From the NCBI GenBank assembly GCA_964345225.1, contig CAYFQB010000053.1, positions 207,144 through 271,143 on the forward strand: a stretch of 64,000 bases of DNA, read 5' to 3'. The position numbers and the translations under genes were made by a program. The stretch is from CAYFQB01 sp964345225. GTDB lineage: Bacteria; Nitrospirota; Thermodesulfovibrionia; Thermodesulfovibrionales; UBA6898. Shown here piece after piece: positions 42,137 through 51,480 of the stretch. Numbering within the stretch: position 1 is the stretch's first letter; each line of letters begins with the position of its first letter. The notes under the pieces are model-generated. The model made no database searches and was not told the origin of the DNA. It was given only the letters and a program-made list of their open reading frames with translations.

Positions 42137-43234
42137 CTATACAAGAAGGTGTAAATTACCTATCTTTACTTTTTTCAGACCTTCTTTCAAGGCAGCATCA
42201 AGACATCTCTGGGCAAGAGCCTTTGAAGTCAGTGGCATATCAGACATGAGAAAATGGGGATAAAATGCAAGCAGGGTGTATGGTATATCAGGATTTATTG
42301 AAGCAATAAACTTTGCGATACTACTTATCTCATCTTCATCAATATAACCAGGGACGATCAGGGTGCTTGCAATAAGAAGGGGCGGGACAGGCCTTGATTT
42401 GACAGTATCACCTACCCTTGAGAAATTCTCAATAGTTCTCCTATTCGTAGTCCCCGTGAGTATAATATGCAGATTTTCATCCCATGCCTTCAGATCAAAT
42501 TTTATACAACCACCGGACCCTGCTGCAATTTCTATCATCTTATCAAGTAAGCCCTTATGCATGGATCCATTCGTCTCCCAGCATATTCTAAGTATTCTCC
42601 CCTTGTTTGCTTCAATTGCAGTCCTTGAGGCATTAAGTGAAAAAGGAAGCTGAGGTGTGGGGTCACCTCCGAAATAGCAGATACAAGATGTCTTTTTATC
42701 AACGTATGAAACGAGCTCATTCATGGAAGCTGTTTGAGAACCGAGGGTATGTTGCCTGAAATGCCAGTTCTGACAATAAAGGCAATTAAATGAACATGCA
42801 TGGAAGAACACAGCAAGATTCTTGTATCCATACTCAGGTCCTGAACGGCATGCATATTCTGGAAAGCCTGCTCCTGTCCCTCCAGGGCATACCCAGTCTC
42901 CGACACAGTTTGTTGGAAGTGGATCATGATACCATGAGAGTTTTCCTTCTCTGGGTGTTACTCCTTTGAGCCTCCCTTTTTCATTGAGCCTTGATCCACA
43001 ATATCCTAATCCATTTTCAGGAATCCTGCACTCATTTACACATACCTTACATGGAACTCCTTCGGGATCCTTTGGAGGCCTTTCTGGCAGGCCGAAGCTG
43101 GCTCTGATCTTGGAATGGGCCTTCATAGCAAAGGGCAGTGCATCATACGGTCTCTCCCTTATGCATTTGAGGCACACCCCTAGTTCTTTTGAAATTTGCA
43201 TTGATGTATCATGGCATAATGTGCACTGAGCCAT
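42137..43234 (-). CDS. Radical SAM protein, PflA-like (AmmeMemoRadiSam relative)
   Basis: 365 residues. The radical SAM motif is CSFNCLYCQNW (CxxxCxxC). Before it are two Cys pairs at the N-terminus (CTLCHD, CLKC) and CKVCVNECRIPENGLGYCGSR, an additional cysteine motif typical of this subgroup of activases. After it come CYFGGDPTPQ and CWETNGSM in the barrel. Relatives activate glycyl-radical enzymes or modify other proteins, but no partner enzyme lies nearby. Function is open. Confidence 0.82.
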   Translation of the reverse strand: MAQCTLCHDTSMQISKELGVCLKCIRERPYDALPFAMKAHSKIRASFGLPERPPKDPEGVPCKVCVNECRIPENGLGYCGSRLNEKGRLKGVTPREGKLSWYHDPLPTNCVGDWVCPGGTGAGFPEYACRSGPEYGYKNLAVFFHACSFNCLYCQNWHFRQHTLGSQTASMNELVSYVDKKTSCICYFGGDPTPQLPFSLNASRTAIEANKGRILRICWETNGSMHKGLLDKMIEIAAGSGGCIKFDLKAWDENLHIILTGTTNRRTIENFSRVGDTVKSRPVPPLLIASTLIVPGYIDEDEISSIAKFIASINPDIPYTLLAFYPHFLMSDMPLTSKALAQRCLDAALKEGLKKVKIGNLHLLV

Positions 43235-43477
43235 TATCTTTTCCGGACTTCCATAGTGTCAAATCACCATATTATGGTCTTATATTATTTATTATTTTTT
43301 AACTTTATTCATAATAATGTCAAAAATAATAATGTACCGGGTTTTGTCAAATTACTGGAAACCGAATATTTCCAAAAAAGTTATTTTGTTAAATATAACC
43401 TTTTAAAAAATAACTGGCAAAAATCAACATGTTGCATGACAAGTGGAATTTATGCACTCTGGAGTATACAATAAACA

Positions 43478-45625
43478 ATGCTCATAGAACTTCAGGGACA
43501 GTTAGAGCACATTACATATTTTAACGCGGAAAATCATTATACAATCGCCAAAATAAAAGTAGAGGGCAAAAAAGAGCTGGTTACCGTAATCGGTAATCTT
43601 TTTTCTGTATCCCCCGGAGAGGTACTAAAGCTGAAAGGATTATGGGAAATCCATCCTAAATATGGTGAACAGTTCAAGGTACTCTCTTATGAACCAATCC
43701 CGCCCGTTACTGAAAAAGGAATTGAAAGGTATTTAGGTTCAGGCCTGATTAAAGGTATCGGGCCTGTCATGGCAAAGCGTCTTGTAGATAAATTCAAGGG
43801 TGAAACACTAAATATAATAGAGACAGACATTGAGAGACTGAAAGAAGTCGAGGGTTTCGGCCATAAAAGGATCCAGATGATCAAGACCGCATGGGCAGAA
43901 CAGAAAGAAATTCGTGATGTAATGATCTTTCTTCAAAGCCACGAGGTCAGTTCTAGTTATGCAGCGAAAATTTTCAAACACTATGGTAAAGATTCAATAA
44001 GAATTGTTAAAGAAAATCCTTACAAACTTGCCACCGATATATTCGGAATCGGATTCCATACCGCTGATAAAATATCCGAAAAGCTCGGTATCCCCAGGGA
44101 CTCGCAGATAAGAGCTGAGGCAGGCATACTGTATGTTCTACGACAGCTTGCTGATGATGGACATGTATTTTATCCATACGAATCTCTTATTTCAGAATGC
44201 AGAAAGATTCTTGATATCGAAGAGCATATTATCGCCAGTGCATTAAAAAAAATTTCCTCAGAAAAAAGGGTTGTAATCGAAGATCGTTCGGTCTTTCTTG
44301 CTGAACTCTATATCTCAGAAGTCGGCATCGCCGGTAATCTTATGACGATTTTCAATACTCTGAAAAACCTCAGGCATTTTGATAAATACAAAGCTGTTGA
44401 ATGGGCACAGCATGAACTGAACATTGCACTCGCCAATGACCAGATTAAAGCAATAAATGAATCCATAGTTAAGAAAGTGATGGTAATAACAGGTGGCCCT
44501 GGTACGGGCAAAACCACTATCATCAATGCAATAATCAAAATCTACAAAAGACTGGGACAGAAAGTAATGCTTGCTGCACCGACCGGAAGGGCATCTAAAA
44601 GAATGTCTGAGGCTACAGGTCATGAGGCAAAGACAATCCACCGCTTGCTGGAGTACAGCCCAAAACAGGGTGGTTTTAAGAAGAACGAGGGAGACAAACT
44701 TGAAGCAGATTTAATAGTAATAGATGAGGCATCAATGGTAGATACAATACTTATGCATCATCTCCTGAAGGCGGTACCTTCTGCAGCAACACTGATCCTT
44801 GTTGGTGATGTTGATCAACTGCCTTCTGTAGGAGCCGGAAATGTGCTTAAGGATATTATAGATTCTGGTGTTATACCTACTGTCAGGCTTAATAAAATAT
44901 TCAGGCAGTCCAGAGAAAGTCTGATTATCGTCAATGCTCATAGAATAAATAAAGGTGAATTTCCGATCATTACATCAGACAAAAACTTGCATCAGGACTT
45001 CTATTTCATTCAGATTGAGGAACCTGAAAAGGTATTTGAGATGATAATAAAGATGTGCAATGAAAGTATCCCCAGGAAATTCGGCTACCACCCTGTTAAC
45101 GATATTCAGGTATTAACCCCGATGTACAGGGGGATTGCAGGTGCATCTAATCTTAATCACGAATTACAGAGACAACTGAACCATTCAACTGATGAACTGA
45201 TCAGAGAGGGGAAGGTACTGAAGACCGGTGATAAGGTAATGCAGATAAGAAACAACTATGATAAAGATGTCTATAACGGCGATATCGGGAGGATTTCTGT
45301 AATCAATAGAGCAAACAATGAGGTGACTGTTGACTACGAGGGGAGACCTGTTGTTTATGATTTTACAGATCTCGACGAAATAGTGCTGGCCTATGCGGTC
45401 TCTGTTCATAAATCACAGGGCAGCGAATATCCTGTTGTTATAATGCCATTATTGACACAGCACTATATGTTACTGCAGAGGAACCTGCTTTACACCGCTA
45501 TCACCAGAGGGAAAAGGTTGGTTGTAATTATAGGTACAAATAAAGCACTGGCAATCGCAGTAAAGAATAATAAGCCTGAGAAGAGATTTACAAATTTAAA
45601 GAACAGGCTTAAAACTGTTTATTAG
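43478..45625 (+). CDS. recD2: RecD2-type ATP-dependent DNA helicase
   Basis: 715 residues, usual RecD2 length. An N-terminal OB-like part (GNLFSVSPGEVLKLKG) and helix-hairpin-helix region (LIKGIGPVMAKRLV; EVEGFGHKRIQMI; ATDIFGIGFHTADKIS) precede the SF1 motor with Walker A GGPGTGKTTIINAI, DEASMVD, GDVDQLPSVGAGNVL and YAVSVHKSQGSEYPVV. It unwinds 5'-3'. Unlike RecD it is not tied to recBC. TATACAAT (hexamer TACAAT, 43467-43472) ends 5 nt before the ATG and no Shine-Dalgarno is at the right place, so leaderless translation is likely. Confidence 0.94.
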   Translation: MLIELQGQLEHITYFNAENHYTIAKIKVEGKKELVTVIGNLFSVSPGEVLKLKGLWEIHPKYGEQFKVLSYEPIPPVTEKGIERYLGSGLIKGIGPVMAKRLVDKFKGETLNIIETDIERLKEVEGFGHKRIQMIKTAWAEQKEIRDVMIFLQSHEVSSSYAAKIFKHYGKDSIRIVKENPYKLATDIFGIGFHTADKISEKLGIPRDSQIRAEAGILYVLRQLADDGHVFYPYESLISECRKILDIEEHIIASALKKISSEKRVVIEDRSVFLAELYISEVGIAGNLMTIFNTLKNLRHFDKYKAVEWAQHELNIALANDQIKAINESIVKKVMVITGGPGTGKTTIINAIIKIYKRLGQKVMLAAPTGRASKRMSEATGHEAKTIHRLLEYSPKQGGFKKNEGDKLEADLIVIDEASMVDTILMHHLLKAVPSAATLILVGDVDQLPSVGAGNVLKDIIDSGVIPTVRLNKIFRQSRESLIIVNAHRINKGEFPIITSDKNLHQDFYFIQIEEPEKVFEMIIKMCNESIPRKFGYHPVNDIQVLTPMYRGIAGASNLNHELQRQLNHSTDELIREGKVLKTGDKVMQIRNNYDKDVYNGDIGRISVINRANNEVTVDYEGRPVVYDFTDLDEIVLAYAVSVHKSQGSEYPVVIMPLLTQHYMLLQRNLLYTAITRGKRLVVIIGTNKALAIAVKNNKPEKRFTNLKNRLKTVY

Positions 45626-45627
45626 GC

Positions 45628-45769
45628 TAACCCCCAAAATGCGTTTAAAGCAGGTATACATGTTGTGTAGTTGGGCATGTTTCTTGAACGGACATAGGGA
45701 GCGAAAGGGTTATGTCCAACTACATAATTTACCAATTCTTTTTATACTGAAAAGCATTTTTGGGTTAAC
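45628..45769. mobile_element. MITE-like element (copy B), intact
   Basis: Terminal inverted repeats TAACCCCCAAAATGC and GCATTTTTGGGTTA enclose 142 bp. Inside, GTAGTTGGGCATG and ATGTCCAACTAC are a second pair, so the whole can fold into one long hairpin. It starts 2 bp after the recD2 stop, and its right end supplies the TAA stop of hgcB (45765-45767). It may serve as a two-way terminator. Confidence 0.8.
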
Positions 45770-46064
45770 AGCAGTTGTTGCTGTTCTTATCGGTACAGCA
45801 GTCGTCGCAAGATGGTTCGCCGCCGGTTATCTTGCTTGTAATAAGTGCATAGGCACAGCCTACGCCTGAGTCAACCTTTATTGCACCGGATTCACAGTTA
45901 TTGGCACATGCACCGCATTCCATACATAAATTTCTGTCTGTAATGACTGCCTTTTTATCATTCATCTCAAAGACTCCACGCGGGCAAACCTCAATGCATC
46001 TCCAACAACCCGTACATTCTTCCGGAGAAAATTCAATGCTTGCAACATCTAACAGGTATTTCAT
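45765..46064 (-). CDS. hgcB: HgcB, ferredoxin of the mercury methylation pair
   Basis: 99 residues from the ATG at 46062-46064 (GGGGGA 5 nt upstream; ATGA overlap with hgcA). Two [4Fe-4S] motifs: C17, C20, C23, C27 and C47, C50, C53, C57. The second is CMECGAC, the HgcB signature. C70 follows, then a Cys-rich tail with C86, C89-C90 and C98-C99; HgcB proteins carry such C-terminal pairs, thought to hand Hg(II) or electrons to HgcA. Placement directly after hgcA is the canonical order. The stop codon comes from the adjoining MITE-like element. Confidence 0.93.
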   Translation of the reverse strand: MKYLLDVASIEFSPEECTGCWRCIEVCPRGVFEMNDKKAVITDRNLCMECGACANNCESGAIKVDSGVGCAYALITSKITGGEPSCDDCCTDKNSNNCC

Positions 46065-47266
46065 ACAATCCCCCATTGACCGAGTTTGTATGCGATCATT
46101 AAGAGTACAGATAATACAGCGGATGATATATAAACCGGCATTGCAAATTTTAGTTCTTTTTTTACACCTGACATGCTTGTAAATGTTGTTGATCCTGTAA
46201 ACTGCAAAGCAATATAAGAACATGCCAGTGGAAAGAATATATAGGTAAAAACGAGTAGAATCATACTCGTTTGATCAAGAATTCCGGCAAAGTGCTGCAA
46301 GAGAAATACAACAAATAATCCTGTTATCCAGCCCTTTACTGCAAAGGACCGGGATGGTATAAATGGAAGCAGCACCGGCGTTACAAAAGCTCCTGCAAAA
46401 ACGGTTATTAGCCCTAAAATAAGAAATGGCAGCCCTCCTGACCAGGCATCACTGAATAAAATACCCAATGGCTGAATACCGAATAATATTAATACGATTA
46501 AAGCGTATATTAAAAACTTCTTCATGACAGGATTAATCTCCATTGGAGTTAGCACAAGCCTGTCCAGAATACCAAACTTGATGAGCCTCATTTCCCTTGC
46601 TGCTTTGTATCCGGCTTCAAGATAAGCCGGTATATTCCTTGCGTATACAGGTCCGAAATAGACCTTGAAGCCTGTATTCTGCTTTACTGCCATGGCGTTA
46701 ACTCCAGTAGCTCCAAGCTGAGGGACAACAATCCTCTTGTGATTAACTAGTCTTTCAAGCTGTACCTCAAAAATCCGTCTTATCAGTTCATTTGTTCCAA
46801 AAGTGCCCTTCCCTGCAGCACACCATACATTAATGCCCTCGGTATCCAGCACGAGTATCCATGCACTCAGTCCCCTTAATGAGCGCCTGAGCATATCAAA
46901 GCTGAGCTTGTAATTGGCACTTACTAATACATCGGATTTCTGATCCGGCTTACCAACCGCATAAAGGCCGGGTTGAACACTATATTTCATCCGGAACTGG
47001 CTGATCCTGCATTTAATCTGCCCAAGGTGATCCGCCCATGTCCATTCAGTAGTTACCCTGAAAACATTTCCTACAGGTGTTCTCAAGGTGCCACAGACCC
47101 ATTCAGGCCAGTTGCTAAGCCCTTCATCAGGATGGCCCTCTTTTTCGCTTACAATCTTAGTTGTACCAGATTCTACAAATGTAACGGTAGGGCGACAGGG
47201 GTTTCCTGACTTTATAAAGTTTTTCCCTTCTACATTCGGTAGTTTTATGAATCTTAATTCACTCAT
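46061..47266 (-). CDS. hgcA: HgcA, mercury methylation corrinoid protein
   Basis: 401 residues. The cap-helix motif INVWCAAGK is at 145-153, with C149 as the predicted cobalt-coordinating cysteine that makes HgcA able to transfer a methyl carbanion to Hg(II). The N-terminal 240 residues are the soluble corrinoid domain; five hydrophobic helices follow (about 251-271, 280-303, 311-327, 334-355, 374-394), which is the family layout. The start MSELRFIKLPN is the first reasonable Met. With hgcB it is the marker of methylmercury producers. No mer operon genes are near. Confidence 0.95.
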   Translation of the reverse strand: MSELRFIKLPNVEGKNFIKSGNPCRPTVTFVESGTTKIVSEKEGHPDEGLSNWPEWVCGTLRTPVGNVFRVTTEWTWADHLGQIKCRISQFRMKYSVQPGLYAVGKPDQKSDVLVSANYKLSFDMLRRSLRGLSAWILVLDTEGINVWCAAGKGTFGTNELIRRIFEVQLERLVNHKRIVVPQLGATGVNAMAVKQNTGFKVYFGPVYARNIPAYLEAGYKAAREMRLIKFGILDRLVLTPMEINPVMKKFLIYALIVLILFGIQPLGILFSDAWSGGLPFLILGLITVFAGAFVTPVLLPFIPSRSFAVKGWITGLFVVFLLQHFAGILDQTSMILLVFTYIFFPLACSYIALQFTGSTTFTSMSGVKKELKFAMPVYISSAVLSVLLMIAYKLGQWGIV

Positions 47267-47403
47267 TATGAACGGCTTGTATTTATAATATATCCTTAAT
47301 AACGGTCCAGAATAAATCCTTCACAGCCTGCGGTTCCCCTGTTAATTTATTATATCATTTTGCAATTTTTATAAAATTTTTAAAAAATTCACTGTTTTTC
47401 TGT

Positions 47404-48336
47404 TCACTTGATCATACCAAATGCCTTATACAGCCCGACAACAAGTTCATCCATTCTGTCATAGTCAAGGGTATCGGCTGTATCTCGGGCGGTGTGGTAG
47501 TTGAAATTCCTGTAAAATGCCGTGTCAGTTATCATGAATGCCGGGTAGCCGAATTTCCAGAAACTGCGGTGGTCAGAAAAACTCACACCTATAATGCATG
47601 AGACAGCGTTGAGAGATTCTACGGGCAGGGAGGATACGGTCTTGAAAGAACTCTTCAATTCATTTGTAAATGTCCTTGAGGATATATTCCCAACAAATGC
47701 TATGAAATTACCCCTGTCAGGATAAAAAAAACCAAATCCGGGAAAGGGGTAATCCTGACAACCTTTTTGGTCGCAGTAATACCCGAGCATCTCAAGGGAA
47801 ACCATACCATAGACATTTTCGCCTCTTGACTTAAGGCTTTTTGCATAAAAATAGCTTCCCATATTTCTTGTCCTGAATACAGGAGGTTCCTCAAGACTGA
47901 AAGCAACAAAACGAACAGTTCTAGGGTGAGGATTTACTGCAGTAAGCCTTGCCAGCTCAAGTAAAGCAGCCACACCGCTTGCATTGTCATCTGCACCAGG
48001 TGTGCCGACCACTGTATCATAATGTGCACCGATAATTAAGACGCCGTACTCTGCATCAAGGGCACCTTTTACCTCTGCGATTATGTTGTAATAGTTGTTT
48101 TTCTTATAAGTAAAGCTCTGTCTCATTACAATACAACCGTATGAGCGAAATCTCTCCTCAATATAGTCAGCAGTTATATTAAGCTTTGTTACATCAAGAT
48201 AACTTCTCTGTCCGATATCCTTGGATAGATATCTGACCGTTTCAATAATTCTCGGCTTGATCTCTTCCACTTTTACATCCTGAAATGGGTTTAAATTCAA
48301 AAATACAAATGTCAGAAATAACTCAATGACATTCAT
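47404..48336 (-). CDS. M28 family metallopeptidase
   Basis: 310 residues. Zinc ligands are visible in IGAHYDTVVGTPGADDNASG (His, Asp), SLEEPP (catalytic Glu pair) and EMLGYY. The final His is in the later FSDHRSFW segment. The first residues (MNVIELFLTFVFLNL) are hydrophobic and could be a signal peptide, so the enzyme may be exported. M28 aminopeptidases release N-terminal residues. Single gene. Confidence 0.88.
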   Translation of the reverse strand: MNVIELFLTFVFLNLNPFQDVKVEEIKPRIIETVRYLSKDIGQRSYLDVTKLNITADYIEERFRSYGCIVMRQSFTYKKNNYYNIIAEVKGALDAEYGVLIIGAHYDTVVGTPGADDNASGVAALLELARLTAVNPHPRTVRFVAFSLEEPPVFRTRNMGSYFYAKSLKSRGENVYGMVSLEMLGYYCDQKGCQDYPFPGFGFFYPDRGNFIAFVGNISSRTFTNELKSSFKTVSSLPVESLNAVSCIIGVSFSDHRSFWKFGYPAFMITDTAFYRNFNYHTARDTADTLDYDRMDELVVGLYKAFGMIK

Positions 48337-48525
48337 CCCTGACTAAGTATAAGCGGATGGTTCCTATAAACTCAAGAATCAGTTGTAAATATAAATTTTT
48401 AAAATCCCTTTGCTGCGGCTAACCAAAGCATGTTCTGTTATAATATGATAGCCCGAAAATGTTAATCTCAGGGTCAGCTAAAAAAGAAAAGGCAGAACTG
48501 TAAGAGTGGTAAAAAAGGATATCCG

Positions 48526-49770
48526 TTGCAGATGAGAATCCAGAGCATCATAGGGTTGTTCGTCCTGATTATGATTGCATGGTCCATCAGCGAAAACCGG
48601 AGGAGGGTCAATTGGAAAGCCGCCTTTATCGGGATCTTTTTACAGTTATTACTTGCAGTAATAATGCTTAAAGTACCCCTCTTCAATAACATCTTCCTAT
48701 TATTGAATAAACTCGTCACTTCACTTGAGGAAGCTACAAGGGAAGGAACTTCATTTGTCTTCGGCTATCTCGGTGGTGGTACCCTCCCTTTTGATGAGAA
48801 ATTCCCCGGATCAAGTTTCATACTCGCCTTGCAGGCACTGCCACTTATTCTTGTAGTAAGTGCCCTGTCATCTCTCCTCTTTTACTGGCGCATCCTGCCT
48901 GTTATAGTCAAGGCCTTTTCCTTTGTCCTTGAAAAAACCCTGAAAATAGGTGGTGCACTCGGGCTTGGAACTGCTGCCAATATCTTTGTCGGAATGGTTG
49001 AGGCACCCCTCCTTATCAGGCCTTATCTTATAGAGATGACAAGGAGTGAACTTTTCTCAATAATGACATGCGGAATGGCAACAATAGCAGGAACTGTAAT
49101 GGTTCTATATGCCAGCATTCTGAAGAATGTTATTCCTGATACAATAGGACACATCCTTATTGCTTCACTAATCAGCGCACCCGCTGCAATAACGGTCTCC
49201 AGGATAATGATTCCAGAGACTATGGTGCAGACTACCGGCAAGCTGTTACCACCGCAGGCAGCAACAAGCTCTATGGATGCTATCACAAAGGGTACATTTG
49301 AAGGTCTGAAGCTTCTCCTGAATATTGTCGCAATGCTAATAGTGCTTGTCGCGCTTGTTCACCTCGCAAATCAGGCACTCGGCCTGCTCCCTGATATAGG
49401 CGGAGCCCCTGTTACACTTCAACGTATACTCGGCTATGTTATGTCTCCAGTAGTATGGCTTATAGGTATACCCTGGTCTGAAGCCCAGACTGCAGGTGCA
49501 CTGATGGGCACAAAGACAGTCCTTAATGAATTCATAGCATACATTGACCTTTCAAATCTCCCTAAAGGTGCATTGAGTGCCAAGAGCAAGTTAATAATGA
49601 CCTATGCCATGTGCGGCTTTGCAAATTTCGGAAGCCTGGGGATAATGATAGGCGGTTTAGGTGGTATGGCCCCTGAGAGGAGAAATGAAATAGTTGCACT
49701 GGGTATAAAATCCATTGTGGCCGGGACAATAGCTACATGCATGACCGGTGCAATTGTCGGAATATTATAA
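48526..49770 (+). CDS. Concentrative nucleoside transporter, NupC/CNT family
   Basis: 414 residues with about ten hydrophobic helices. FVFGYLGGGTLPFD, LQALPLILVVSALSSLLFYW, GTAANIFVGMVEAPLLIRPYL, MTCGMATIAGTVMVLYA and CGFANFGSLGIMIGGLGGMAPERR are CNT landmarks. It imports nucleosides with H+ or Na+. Start is TTG at 48526 (AAGGA 7 nt upstream) or the ATG two codons later. Purine salvage would fit with the partial purine genes elsewhere. Confidence 0.93.
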   Translation: MQMRIQSIIGLFVLIMIAWSISENRRRVNWKAAFIGIFLQLLLAVIMLKVPLFNNIFLLLNKLVTSLEEATREGTSFVFGYLGGGTLPFDEKFPGSSFILALQALPLILVVSALSSLLFYWRILPVIVKAFSFVLEKTLKIGGALGLGTAANIFVGMVEAPLLIRPYLIEMTRSELFSIMTCGMATIAGTVMVLYASILKNVIPDTIGHILIASLISAPAAITVSRIMIPETMVQTTGKLLPPQAATSSMDAITKGTFEGLKLLLNIVAMLIVLVALVHLANQALGLLPDIGGAPVTLQRILGYVMSPVVWLIGIPWSEAQTAGALMGTKTVLNEFIAYIDLSNLPKGALSAKSKLIMTYAMCGFANFGSLGIMIGGLGGMAPERRNEIVALGIKSIVAGTIATCMTGAIVGIL

Positions 49771-49789
49771 CCCTTTACTCCTAGCACCA

Positions 49790-50150
49790 TTTGTACAATT
49801 TTCAATTTCTGATTGTGCATGGCGTTCTTTTTACTTCCTACTGCTTACTTCCTACTTTTTACTCTTTGAGAACTAAAAGGTTACGTCATACGGTTACGGT
49901 AACGATGCCCGTTTCGGTTATCGTCTATCGGTTACGTGTTTATTTAGTTTCTCTGGTTTCTCTGGTTTCTCTGGTTTATCTGGTTTATCTATTTCGCCCT
50001 GCTCCTTACCCCCTGCCCTGTTAGTCCTGAGCCTGTCGAAGGATTACTCCTCACTCCTCACTCCTTACTCCTCACTGTTTATTCTTTTTATTTAGTGCTT
50101 ACTGCTTACTGCCTACTGCTTACTCCCCGCTCCTTGCCCCCTGCTCTTTG
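49790..50150. repeat. Long heptad-phased repeat tract
   Basis: Begins TTTTCAATTTCTGATTGTGC, then ACTTCCT, ACTGCTT units, a GGTTACG block (49872-49935) matching 12171-12216 on the other strand, five TCTGGTTT-like octads near 49955-49990, an AGCCTGTCGAAGGA element, then ACTCCTC/ACTCCTT/ACTGCTT units every 7 bp to 50130. No gene. Confidence 0.75.
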
Positions 50151-50155
50151 CTGGT

Positions 50156-50605
50156 TTACCTTTTCCTTTCTGACAATACACTATCTATTGAAAAGAGGCC
50201 TCCTCCTTTGATCGCAAGTGCAATGGCAATCCCTATAACCAGGATATGGAATTCAATCCCTTCACCTTTCTGATTTCCAAACCAGTTCATGAAAAATCCG
50301 TTTTGTATGTGATTCATGTATGCACATATGGCAATGGATATCCCTATAGCTGTTGCAAAGACCCTCGTCAGCAGACCTAAAACAAGACATATCCCTCCAA
50401 ACAGCTCTGTAATCATAAGGACAATAACTAGAGAAACCGGGATATACATTTTTGTTGTGAATATATCTATTGTTTTTTCAAAGCCGGGACCACCGAACCA
50501 CCCGAGAACCTTCTGGGCCCCATGGGGAAACATGACAATTCCCAGAGAAAGTCTTATTAAAAGGAGGTCTATACTCTTGTCTGTTTTTATTATAGACTTC
50601 CGCAC
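50156..50605 (-). CDS. DoxX family membrane protein
   Basis: 149 residues with four hydrophobic helices. LLIRLSLGIVMFPHGAQKVLGWFGG and TELFGGICLVLGLLTRVFATAI are DoxX family marks. Members are quinone-linked or redox-related inner-membrane proteins of uncertain activity. It is followed on the minus strand only by repeat DNA. Confidence 0.88.
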   Translation of the reverse strand: MRKSIIKTDKSIDLLLIRLSLGIVMFPHGAQKVLGWFGGPGFEKTIDIFTTKMYIPVSLVIVLMITELFGGICLVLGLLTRVFATAIGISIAICAYMNHIQNGFFMNWFGNQKGEGIEFHILVIGIAIALAIKGGGLFSIDSVLSERKR

Positions 50606-50652
50606 AATTAATTACTTTATTAATTTTATTATCAGGAAAGAATTTAAAATAT

Positions 50653-51066
50653 TTAATTATTGTGTAAAAATCTTTTTATGATTAGACTTCTTACAACTTC
50701 TAATAAATGCCTAGGTATAAAAGGTTTCATAATCCATTCATCAGCTCCTGCCTGTATGCATTCCCGCTTTTTAATTTCTCGAGATTCAGATGTAAGTATT
50801 ATTATAGGTATGGACTTGTATTCATCTATGCTGCAGAGTGTTCTTATGAATTCAATTCCATCCATCTCCGGCATTTTGAGGTCGGTTATCACCATCTCAA
50901 TCTTTGTAGTTTTTAATTTATCAAGTGCATCTTTCCCATTAACTGCCTTGATAGCATTATAGCCTGCTCTCTCTAATATAATTGCTACAAGTTCTCTAAT
51001 GTAGTCCTCGTCATCTACTATCATTATAGTTTTTGATATAGTTGTATTTTTTACAGTACCTAACAT
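50653..51066 (-). CDS. Single-domain (CheY-like) response regulator
   Basis: 137 residues, one receiver domain. Acidic pocket VDDED, phospho-Asp in MVITDLKMPEMDGIEF, then IIILTSES and WIMKPFIPRHLLEVV. An N-terminal extension of about 13 residues (MLGTVKNTTISKT) precedes the domain; the Met in TIMIVDDE is an alternative start. No output domain, so it acts through a partner protein. No kinase is adjacent. Confidence 0.92.
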   Translation of the reverse strand: MLGTVKNTTISKTIMIVDDEDYIRELVAIILERAGYNAIKAVNGKDALDKLKTTKIEMVITDLKMPEMDGIEFIRTLCSIDEYKSIPIIILTSESREIKKRECIQAGADEWIMKPFIPRHLLEVVRSLIIKRFLHNN

Positions 51067-51248
51067 GCTCTAACCTTTCATTCAATATATTTCATTAGAT
51101 AGGTGGGCATATTGCATTTCTTTATCCTTTAAGTATATTTAAAGAAGAATCCCCTATATTTTTTTTATCATATTAATCATGACTTGTCTAATTAAATTAT
51201 TATATTACCTTATAATTAAAACTTTAGATTAATTAAAAATAAAGGCAC

Positions 51249-51296
51249 TTTACCCCGTTTAGAAAGTGTTGTTATTTTCTTCTAACGGAGGTTTAC
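51249..51296. repeat. Dispersed palindromic repeat, ACCCCGTTAGAA family (copy 5)
   Basis: TTTACCCCGTTTAGAAAGTG and TTCTTCTAACGGAGGTTTAC; the reverse complement of copy 1 with one inserted base and one or two changes. It lies in the 414-bp spacer 51067-51480, whose other content is AT-rich with no gene or clear promoter. Confidence 0.8.
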
Positions 51297-51480
51297 TTTT
51301 ATTTTTAATTTTATGTATTAAAGTGTATGTACTTATAAATAAAATTAATCCTTCAGAAGAAAATGATTTATTGACTGTCTTTTGACTTGGCTAAACAAAC
51401 TCGGAAAACGAGTTATAGCATTTTGCGATACTTGGTCTTCACATTACACACAGTTAGGAATTGAATAAGAATCTTATCTT

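Noticed and set aside
46065..46223. 53-residue extension of hgcB
   Set aside because: It would overlap hgcA deeply; the Met at 46064 has a GGGGGA site and matches HgcB length.
49790..50150. CRISPR array
   Set aside because: The units are 7 bp and degenerate, with no 25-40 bp repeats or unique spacers and no cas gene.
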